Positions 1 to 5,147 of a stretch of DNA of 5,147 bases are shown in pieces. This DNA comes from Firmicutes bacterium UBA5301 (lineage in GTDB: Bacteria; Bacillota; UBA5301), in the NCBI GenBank assembly GCA_002408345.1, contig DHRX01000105.1, forward strand, positions 9,733-14,879. Direction: 5' to 3'. Each line of letters begins with the position of its first letter. The stretch's first letter is position 1. Under the pieces are notes generated by a model. The model was not told the origin of the DNA and searched no databases. It worked only from the letters and a program-made list of their open reading frames with translations. Both the position numbers and the translations under genes were made by a program.

Positions 1-669
1 CTCTCTGAATCAGCCCTACTCCTTGATGAAGCCCGACGTTTCAGTAAAGCCGCCGTCTACGAATCAGCTTGGCAAAAAGCCCAAGCTGCGACAATAAACC
101 TGCTCACTTTGGCGGAAAAAGTTCAAACTGATAAAATCTGGCGGGGACGCTGGCTCCGCTTACCCCTAGTCCTAGTTATCCTAGCTATCTTAATCTTCGT
201 TATTCATAGACTAGATCGCCGCCAAAAAGGGGTTCTTTTCATTAGTGCTTTACTCTACGCTTTAGCCTACTTTTTCTTTAGTAGTCTTCTCTTCAACAAG
301 CCTCTAAGTTTCCCAGATCTAGCCAGCGCCAACTACAGCGCTCTCATTAAACCCATCGCCATCCCAGCCTACCTTAGCTTGATTTTAGTCTTTAGCGGAT
401 TATGGTTGCTACGCCTCCATTCCCACCTGCTACTTGGTTTTTGTGGTACCTATATTTGGCTCCTCTTATTGATTCTGACCGGTTTCCTTTGTAACGGCAT
501 ACAGGTAACTTGGTATTTACCTGATCCGTACCTTAGCGCCACCACCTTGGCAGCCCTCTACCAAATAACTCTTTTAGCACCAGGTATTTTGTTCACAATT
601 GTTATACCTTGGCAAAGAAAGTATCCCCCCCATAAAGAAGAGGCAGGATTAGACCAAAACCAGGTATAA
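1..669 (+). CDS. C-terminal part of a multi-pass membrane protein (5' end outside window)
   Basis: The frame is open from base 1 to the TAA at 667-669, giving 222 visible residues, so this is the 3' part of a longer gene. A TTG at 109 could be read as a start, but no ribosome binding site precedes it and the frame runs on upstream. The first ~50 residues look like an alpha-helical soluble segment (Ala/Lys/Glu-rich, e.g. ARRFSKAAVYESAWQKAQAA). About five hydrophobic helices follow, near residues 53-69, 77-98, 117-137, 143-166 and 183-203, with a basic loop HRLDRRQK between the first two. The tail (KYPPHKEEAGLDQNQV) is hydrophilic. I do not recognise the family with confidence. The layout would suit the membrane-anchoring C-terminus of an alkaline-phosphatase/phosphodiesterase-superfamily protein, but no catalytic domain is in view, so that is a guess. 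It lies 49 bases upstream of the LarA-like gene on the same strand, so co-transcription is possible. Confidence 0.8.
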   Translation, partial: LSESALLLDEARRFSKAAVYESAWQKAQAATINLLTLAEKVQTDKIWRGRWLRLPLVLVILAILIFVIHRLDRRQKGVLFISALLYALAYFFFSSLLFNKPLSFPDLASANYSALIKPIAIPAYLSLILVFSGLWLLRLHSHLLLGFCGTYIWLLLLILTGFLCNGIQVTWYLPDPYLSATTLAALYQITLLAPGILFTIVIPWQRKYPPHKEEAGLDQNQV

Positions 670-670
670 T
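665..670 (+). promoter_or_regulatory. Possible -10 element upstream of the LarA-like gene
   Basis: A perfect TATAAT hexamer overlaps the stop codon of the upstream membrane-protein gene and would start transcription around 676-678, some 40 bases before the TTG start at 719. No convincing -35 hexamer sits 16-18 bases upstream (the sequence there is roughly AGGCAGGA), and there is no TGn extension. It may be a chance match or an activator-dependent promoter. Confidence 0.3.
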
Positions 671-680
671 TATGTAATTA

Positions 681-699
681 TTGCAACAAATAGTTGTAA
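681..699 (+). repeat. Short inverted repeat in the leader of the LarA-like gene
   Basis: TTGCAAC and GTTGTAA flank the five-base spacer AAATA. Six of the seven positions are Watson-Crick complementary and the seventh is a G.U pair in RNA. It lies just downstream of the possible -10 element and ends one base before the ribosome binding site. It could be a repressor operator or a small mRNA hairpin near the translation start. It has no T-run after it, so it is not a terminator for the upstream gene. The dyad is short and AT-rich, so chance is a real possibility. Confidence 0.35.
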
Positions 700-700
700 A

Positions 701-709
701 AGAGAGGGG
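701..709 (+). promoter_or_regulatory. Ribosome binding site that fixes the TTG start at 719
   Basis: The purine-rich stretch AGAGAGGGG lies nine bases upstream of the TTG at 719. No ATG or GTG start is better placed: the first in-frame ATG is at codon 27 (797-799), which would remove N-terminal sequence that aligns with the start of known LarA proteins. Confidence 0.7.
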
Positions 710-718
710 CTACGCAAA

Positions 719-2005
719 TTGGTTCTTTTTGACACAGGCACCGTACGGATTAAATATGGTGCCGACTTTCAGCTGTTGGATTTGGAGTCTGTTTCTATGC
801 AAGCAATTCTTGCCGCCAACGAAGTCAGCCCCATTGGGGATCCCTCCTGCGCCATTAAGCAAGCGTTGGACAAACCTACTGATAACAGCGAACCCCTGGC
901 CGATCGTATCCAACCCGGCCAACGAGTTTTAATTACTACCGTCGATTATACCAAACGGTGGTTTCGACCTCATGTCTTTCTACCGAAACTTCTTGACTAT
1001 CTTAATGACCATGGAATTCCTGATAATAACATTACTATACTTATTGCTAACGGCCCATTGCGCCCGCGCCCTGACCAACATCGCTGTATCATCGGCGATG
1101 AAGTCCAACAAAGGGTAGCAGTTATTGACCATGATAGCTCTAAGGATGACCACGTTTACATCGGAACTACAACTCAGGGGGTTCCTGTTTATATCAATAA
1201 ATTGGTCCAAGAGCATGATCACCTGATTGTAACCGGTGGTATCAGTTATGATCTCCTCGCCGGTTTTTCTGGTGGGCGTGATGCGATCTGCCCTGGAATT
1301 TGTGGCGCTGAGACTATCAAGGCTAACCATAACCTGGCCACCCTCAGTGATGGCAGTTATGAGATTGGTCCCGGTCTACTCACAGCCAACCCTATTCATG
1401 AAGACATGATGGCAATCAGCTCCCTAGTTAAGCCTACTTTTTGTTTTAATGTAGTCTGTGATGACTTAGGTAAACACGTCGCCTACTTCTCCGGAAACTG
1501 GGATACCGCTTGGCATTTAGGTTGTCGTCAAGTCCAGCAATATTTTGCTATCCCCGTTTATGAACCGGCTGATGTTGTTGTCGCTTCTGTTGGTGGGTAC
1601 CCCCGTGATGAAAATTTTTATTCTTCTGTCAAAGGGCTCTACCAAAGTACCGGAGCGGTTAAACCTGGTGGCTCGATTATCTTTCTAGCCGAGTGTAGCG
1701 AAGGTCATGGTAACTCAACTTTTTTTGAATCCATGCTGCTCGGTAGTACTAACCAGCTCGAACTCTCTTTAGCCTCGGCCTTTAGCGTACCAAAACAAAT
1801 TGCTTTTCTCCACGCACAGATAATTGAAAATTTCCGAGTAATCTTAGTCAGCTCCCTCAGCGATGGGGAGTGTCGACGTTTAGGTATGACCCCGGCCAGT
1901 TCTCTGACGGAAGCCATCACTCTTTTACGCCAAGAAAAAAGAAAAAAGCCTGAGGTAGCTCTACTACCCCAGGCTGATCTGACTTTACCTATTCCCCTCA
2001 AATAA
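719..2005 (+). CDS. LarA/DUF2088-family protein (lactate racemase-like) with altered active site
   Basis: The 428-residue length and overall alignment match LarA, the nickel-pincer-nucleotide lactate racemase of Lactobacillus plantarum (cytoplasmic, about 424 residues). Shared family blocks are DYT (76-78), ANGxxRP (110-116), AGFSGGR (181-187), ETIKANH (198-204), IHEDM (226-230), GGYP (292-295), VKG (304-306) and GHG (329-331). H204 matches the nickel ligand H200, K305 matches K298 and D76 matches D72. By my alignment from memory, however, H108 is Leu114, H174 is Asp178, the cofactor-linking K184 is Asp188, R75 is Lys79, Q295 is Ser302 and W358 is Ile361. The fold assignment is strong. Lactate racemase activity is unlikely, and the protein may act on another substrate, use another cofactor or be non-catalytic. 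The start is a TTG with a good ribosome binding site. No larB, larC or larE is visible nearby. The last codons carry the terminator of the convergent pump gene. Confidence 0.9.
   Translation: MVLFDTGTVRIKYGADFQLLDLESVSMQAILAANEVSPIGDPSCAIKQALDKPTDNSEPLADRIQPGQRVLITTVDYTKRWFRPHVFLPKLLDYLNDHGIPDNNITILIANGPLRPRPDQHRCIIGDEVQQRVAVIDHDSSKDDHVYIGTTTQGVPVYINKLVQEHDHLIVTGGISYDLLAGFSGGRDAICPGICGAETIKANHNLATLSDGSYEIGPGLLTANPIHEDMMAISSLVKPTFCFNVVCDDLGKHVAYFSGNWDTAWHLGCRQVQQYFAIPVYEPADVVVASVGGYPRDENFYSSVKGLYQSTGAVKPGGSIIFLAECSEGHGNSTFFESMLLGSTNQLELSLASAFSVPKQIAFLHAQIIENFRVILVSSLSDGECRRLGMTPASSLTEAITLLRQEKRKKPEVALLPQADLTLPIPLK
1935..1975 (-). terminator. Intrinsic terminator of the RND pump transcript, inside the LarA-like coding region
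   Basis: On the minus strand, bases 1975 down to 1947 form a 12-pair stem (AGCCTGGGGTAG with CTACCTCAGGCT) around a five-base loop, followed by TTTTTCTTTTTT. In minus-strand RNA the only non-Watson-Crick position is a G.U pair. Read on the plus strand the same position is an A.C mismatch and the T-tract is absent, so the structure is built for minus-strand transcription. It begins about 35 bases after the pump's stop codon and overlaps LarA-like codons ~406-419. Confidence 0.85.
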
Positions 2006-2009
2006 GCGT

Positions 2010-5000
2010 TTACGCCTCTACCGCATTTTGATCCGCCGGCCTTTTTCGCTTAATACGTCGGCGGATTTTTTGACCCCAAGAATCTATTCCAGCATAAAGA
2101 ACCGGAATAACTACCAGGGTCAAGATAGTTGATACCGTTAACCCGCCAATAACTACTACGGCCATCGGTGTACTTAGCTCAGCACCGTCTCCTTTACTAA
2201 AAGCCAACGGAACTAAAGCTAAGATAGTCGTTAGCGCAGTCATTAAAATAGGCCGAAGACGGACCGGACCCGCCTGCATTAGCGCTTCGTTAGTACTAAG
2301 ACCCTTCCGCCGCAAAATATTAGTATAATCAACTAAAACAATGGAGTTGTTAACTACAATACCAGCCAGCATAATCAGTCCAATAATTGCTGGTACTGAT
2401 AGGTTCTGTCCCCCGAAAAGAAGTCCTAAGACTACCCCAATTAAAGCCAGGGGTAACGCCATCATAATCGTAAAGGGATGTATTAACGACTCAAACTGAG
2501 CAGCTAGAATCATGTAGACAAAGACGATAGCCAAGAGTAACGCTAGGAAAAGATCTTTAAAGGCTTCGAACATCTCTTCCGATTCACCACCCATGGAAAC
2601 CGAATATCGGGGTGGTAACGGATACTGGTTAACCCGTTCTTGAATCTCCTGGGACACGCTGCGCAGATCCCGGCCAACAATAGCCGCCGATACATAAATA
2701 GTTCGCTCTTGGTTCTCCCGGATAATGGTGTTAGGACCTTCGATAACAGAGATTTCAGCGACTTCGCTTAATGGTACCCGAACACCGGTAGGGGTTGGAA
2801 CCATCAACTGCCTAAAGGCTACCTCATCCTTAATGTCATCTTTTCGCAATTGGACGATGACATTCAGCTCTTCCCCGTCCACCTTATATTTTGTAGCAGT
2901 TGTCCCTTCCACCGCTGTTCGAATGTAGGATGCTACCGTATAAGCGTTAAGCCCTAAGGACGATGCCCGGTCCCGGTTAATATTTACCTGTAGTTCCGGT
3001 CGACCATTAGCAATACTAGATTCGACCTCCCTGGTACCCTCGACCCCTTTGACTACCTGGATTAGGTCATCAGAGATTTGCCGCAATGTTTCCAAGTCAT
3101 AACCTTTGATCTTAATCGAAATCGGTTTAGCCGATCCACCCATACTAATAAAAGTAAGTGGCTCAACACTAATATCGGCACCAGGAATGGCAGCCATCTG
3201 TGGCCGTAACCACTCCACAACTTGGTCAACAGAACGTTTCCGCTGGTTTTTACCGACTAACCGGACAATATAAGACGCTCGGTCGGCAGAACCACCAGAT
3301 AAAGCCGACATATCCATACTGCCGCTAACTCCAACATTAGTAAAAATTGAGTCGATCTCCGGTACTTCCGCTAAAATCGTATCTACTTGCTCAACTATTT
3401 TAGTCGTTTCCTCTAAGACCGTTCCCCGGGCAAGATTAACATTGATGCTAAACTCGCCACCATCCATGTTCGGTAAAAATTCCGCACCGATCTTAGGAAT
3501 AAAGGTTAGACTAAGTACAAAAGCAGCTGTAGTTATCAGCATCGTAGCTTTCCGGTGCCCTAAACACCAGGCTAAAACCCGAGAGTACCAATCACTTATC
3601 TTTTCAAGCAGTAGCGTTTTCTTCTCTTTATTATTAACTAGCAGCATCTTCGATGATAGCATTGGCACCAAAGTTAAAGCTACAAACAACGAAGCCAAGA
3701 GCGAGAAGGTAATTGTCAATGCCAGTTCCTTAAAGAGCTGAGCCGATAATCCGCTAGTGAAGACCACCGGCAAAAAGACAATAATCGTAGTCAAAGTAGA
3801 CGCAACAATAGCCATACCTACCTCTGAACTACCTTGGGTAGCAGCATCTATCGCTGAATATCCGTTCTGCCGGTAACGGTAAATATTCTCCAAAACCACA
3901 ATGGAGTTATCGACTAACATACCCACCCCGAGAGCTAAGCCGCCTAAGGTCATCATATTCAGGTCCAACCCGGCAAAATAAACTAAGATAAAGGTGGTGA
4001 TCACCGAAATAGGGATAGCAATTCCAACAACCAGCGTACTGGTGATGTTCTTTAAGAACAATAACAAGATGGCTAGAGCCAACAATCCGCCAACATAAGC
4101 GTTGCTTTTAAGGCTATCAATGGAAAACTGAATAAAATCAGCCTGGTCCATAATCACATCAAAGTGAATATCGGCCGGTAAATCTTCTTTGATTTTAGCC
4201 ATCTCTTTCTTAACAGCTCTCGAGACGTTAACTGTATTGGCATCAGTTTCTTTGCTGATTGCGATACCAACAGAGGTTTTACCATTGAGTAAAACAAAGT
4301 TGGATTGGTCTGCAAACGTATCAGAAACCGTAGCAATCTCCTTGAGCTTAATCATCACTCCGGTAGGTGAAAAGATATTTAGATCAGCAATCTGCTGAAC
4401 ACTATCAAATTCCCCGGTAGTACGAACTAAAAACTCCAGATCCCCTGACCGGATAGAACCACCTGGTAAATTGAGATTTTCCGCCTGCAGAGTTTGAATA
4501 ATCGACTGTAAAGAGAGCCCATAGGAATGGAGCTTTTCCTGGTCTACGCTGACTTTAATCGTCCGGACTAAACCACCAGTAACACCAACTGAAGCTACAC
4601 CTTCGATCCGCTCCAACCGTGGTTTAATCTCGTCATCCGCAACCTTTTTTAACTCAACAAGATCGTCAATACCGCTTACCGCTAGGTTCATCACCGGCAT
4701 TAACGCCGGATCAAACTTTACTACCATCGGTTGGTCGACGCCATCTGGTAAATAGCCTTTGATTAAATCAATCTTTTCTCTAACGTTAAGCAGAGTAAAG
4801 TCCATGTTGGTACCCCAGTCAAACTCGGCAACGACAATAGACTGTCCTGCAGAAGTCTGGGAGGTAATCCCTTTAACATTAGCAACTGTTCCGATAACCT
4901 CTTCAATCGGCCTGGTTACTAAGTTTTCGACTTCTTGAGGGCCAGCTCCCTGATAAGAGGTAATAATAGCTGCTACCGGGAAAGACATCTTCGGTAACAG

Positions 5001-5105
5001 ATCCATATTTAATCGCCCAATAGAGACGGCACCCAAGACTAATACCAACATAAAGACCATAGTCGTTGCTACCGGCCGTCGAATCGAAAGGTCAGATATC
5101 TTCAT
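2010..5105 (-). CDS. HAE1/AcrB-type RND efflux transporter (inner membrane permease)
   Basis: This complete 1031-residue protein has the length and duplicated layout of HAE1 RND pumps (AcrB, MexB, SwrC). TM1 lies at about 13-30, a large extracytoplasmic loop at ~31-335, TM2-TM6 at ~336-483, TM7 at ~521-536, a second loop at ~540-848 and TM8-TM12 at ~850-1003. Family motifs seen are the N-terminal SIRRPVATTM, FPVAAI, the TM4 block GVGMLVDNSIVVLENIYR (394-411 region) and the RLRPILMT block (949-956). These pumps export drugs, detergents, peptides or lipids using proton influx, with a membrane fusion protein. D399 matches AcrB D407, R949 matches R971 and T956 matches T978, but N400 replaces D408 and N919 replaces K940. 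The tail GQKIRRRIKRKR is strongly basic. The ATG start has a GAGGTGA ribosome binding site, and the preceding gene's TAG directly abuts it, indicating an operon. Substrate cannot be predicted. No frameshift or truncation is seen. Confidence 0.96.
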   Translation of the reverse strand: MKISDLSIRRPVATTMVFMLVLVLGAVSIGRLNMDLLPKMSFPVAAIITSYQGAGPQEVENLVTRPIEEVIGTVANVKGITSQTSAGQSIVVAEFDWGTNMDFTLLNVREKIDLIKGYLPDGVDQPMVVKFDPALMPVMNLAVSGIDDLVELKKVADDEIKPRLERIEGVASVGVTGGLVRTIKVSVDQEKLHSYGLSLQSIIQTLQAENLNLPGGSIRSGDLEFLVRTTGEFDSVQQIADLNIFSPTGVMIKLKEIATVSDTFADQSNFVLLNGKTSVGIAISKETDANTVNVSRAVKKEMAKIKEDLPADIHFDVIMDQADFIQFSIDSLKSNAYVGGLLALAILLLFLKNITSTLVVGIAIPISVITTFILVYFAGLDLNMMTLGGLALGVGMLVDNSIVVLENIYRYRQNGYSAIDAATQGSSEVGMAIVASTLTTIIVFLPVVFTSGLSAQLFKELALTITFSLLASLFVALTLVPMLSSKMLLVNNKEKKTLLLEKISDWYSRVLAWCLGHRKATMLITTAAFVLSLTFIPKIGAEFLPNMDGGEFSINVNLARGTVLEETTKIVEQVDTILAEVPEIDSIFTNVGVSGSMDMSALSGGSADRASYIVRLVGKNQRKRSVDQVVEWLRPQMAAIPGADISVEPLTFISMGGSAKPISIKIKGYDLETLRQISDDLIQVVKGVEGTREVESSIANGRPELQVNINRDRASSLGLNAYTVASYIRTAVEGTTATKYKVDGEELNVIVQLRKDDIKDEVAFRQLMVPTPTGVRVPLSEVAEISVIEGPNTIIRENQERTIYVSAAIVGRDLRSVSQEIQERVNQYPLPPRYSVSMGGESEEMFEAFKDLFLALLLAIVFVYMILAAQFESLIHPFTIMMALPLALIGVVLGLLFGGQNLSVPAIIGLIMLAGIVVNNSIVLVDYTNILRRKGLSTNEALMQAGPVRLRPILMTALTTILALVPLAFSKGDGAELSTPMAVVVIGGLTVSTILTLVVIPVLYAGIDSWGQKIRRRIKRKRPADQNAVEA
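2031..2071 (+). terminator. Intrinsic terminator of the LarA-like transcript, inside the RND pump coding region
   Basis: ATCCGCCG (2031-2038) pairs perfectly with CGGCGGAT (2059-2066). The stem can extend inward by a G.U and a C-G pair, leaving a loop of about 16 bases, and a run of six T follows (2066-2071). It starts 25 bases after the LarA-like stop codon. On the minus strand the hairpin is not followed by a T-run, so it should not stop the pump transcript. It encodes part of the pump's Arg/Lys-rich tail (about residues 1012-1025). Confidence 0.8.
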
Positions 5106-5147
5106 CTATCTCACCTCAACTAACGTTCCGCTTTTGACCTGGTGCTG
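5106..5147 (-). CDS. C-terminal end of the gene upstream of the pump, probably its membrane fusion protein
   Basis: Read on the minus strand, the window's right edge encodes QHQVKSGTLVEVR followed by TAG at 5108-5106. The stop is immediately followed by the pump's ATG with no gap, and the pump's ribosome binding site lies inside these codons. The residue pattern (a short beta-strand-like VKSGTLVEVR end) suits the C-terminus of an AcrA/HlyD-type periplasmic adaptor, which commonly precedes HAE1 pumps. With 13 residues visible the family call rests mainly on context. Confidence 0.6.
   Translation of the reverse strand, partial: QHQVKSGTLVEVR
5111..5117 (-). promoter_or_regulatory. Ribosome binding site of the RND pump
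   Basis: GAGGTGA lies five bases upstream of the ATG on the minus strand and matches the 16S anti-Shine-Dalgarno over seven bases. It sits within the last codons of the preceding gene, so ribosomes finishing that gene would clear or re-use this site, which favours translational coupling. Confidence 0.85.

Noticed and set aside
625..631. A C7 run near the end of the membrane-protein gene as a programmed frameshift site
   Set aside because: Both alternative frames reach stop codons quickly (633-635 and 650-652), and no stimulatory structure or fusion to the next gene would result.
109..669. A complete 186-residue protein starting at TTG 109
   Set aside because: The same frame is open all the way to base 1 with protein-like composition, and no ribosome binding site precedes 109, so the gene is better read as truncated by the window edge.
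681..699. The leader dyad as a terminator for the upstream membrane-protein gene
   Set aside because: It is AT-rich and short, and is followed by AAGAGAGGGG rather than a T-run.
681..932. An 83-residue plus-strand reading frame overlapping the start of the LarA-like gene
   Set aside because: It is a different frame of the well-supported LarA-like gene, has no good ribosome binding site and an unremarkable sequence.
980..1330. A 116-residue minus-strand reading frame inside the LarA-like gene
   Set aside because: It is an antisense shadow with no recognisable domain and no ribosome binding site that I could support. The same holds for the other minus-strand frames at 710-922 and 1705-2001.
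3442..3741. A 99-residue plus-strand reading frame antisense to the pump
   Set aside because: It lies opposite conserved membrane-helix coding sequence, has low-complexity Ser-rich composition and no family resemblance. The frames at 2725-2928, 4154-4336 and 4189-4398 are rejected for the same reason.

Overview
The window looks like a chromosomal segment from a Bacillota-type (Firmicutes) anaerobe. The evidence is indirect: strong GAGGTGA or AGAGAGGGG-style ribosome binding sites, a TTG start, U-tract intrinsic terminators, moderate GC (my impression, not computed) and an RND pump whose TM4 and TM10 motifs look to me like the Firmicutes style. An HAE1-type RND pump fits either a monoderm or a diderm Bacillota. 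No marker gene fixes the lineage.

Layout, left to right: (1) positions 1-669, plus strand: the C-terminal part of a membrane protein whose frame is open to the left edge, with about five predicted membrane helices. (2) A 49-base gap (670-718) holding a TATAAT hexamer, a short dyad and a ribosome binding site. (3) 719-2005, plus strand: a LarA/DUF2088-family protein (nickel-pincer racemase superfamily) whose catalytic histidines and cofactor-anchoring lysine appear to be replaced. (4) 2010-5105, minus strand: a complete 1031-residue HAE1/AcrB-type RND transporter. (5) 5106-5147, minus strand: the last 13 codons of an upstream gene, probably the pump's membrane fusion partner, whose stop codon abuts the pump's start codon.

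The LarA-like gene and the pump converge with only four bases between their stop codons. Each appears to use an intrinsic terminator lying inside the last codons of the other gene. The pump and the preceding gene form a translationally coupled pair, as expected for an MFP-RND efflux operon. The LarA-like gene has no visible functional link to the pump. None of the Lar cofactor-synthesis genes (larB, larC, larE) is in view.

I see no mobile element, CRISPR array, tRNA or rRNA. The two points most worth following are the altered active site of the LarA homologue and the reciprocal embedded terminators. I do not see evidence for a wholly new multi-gene system.
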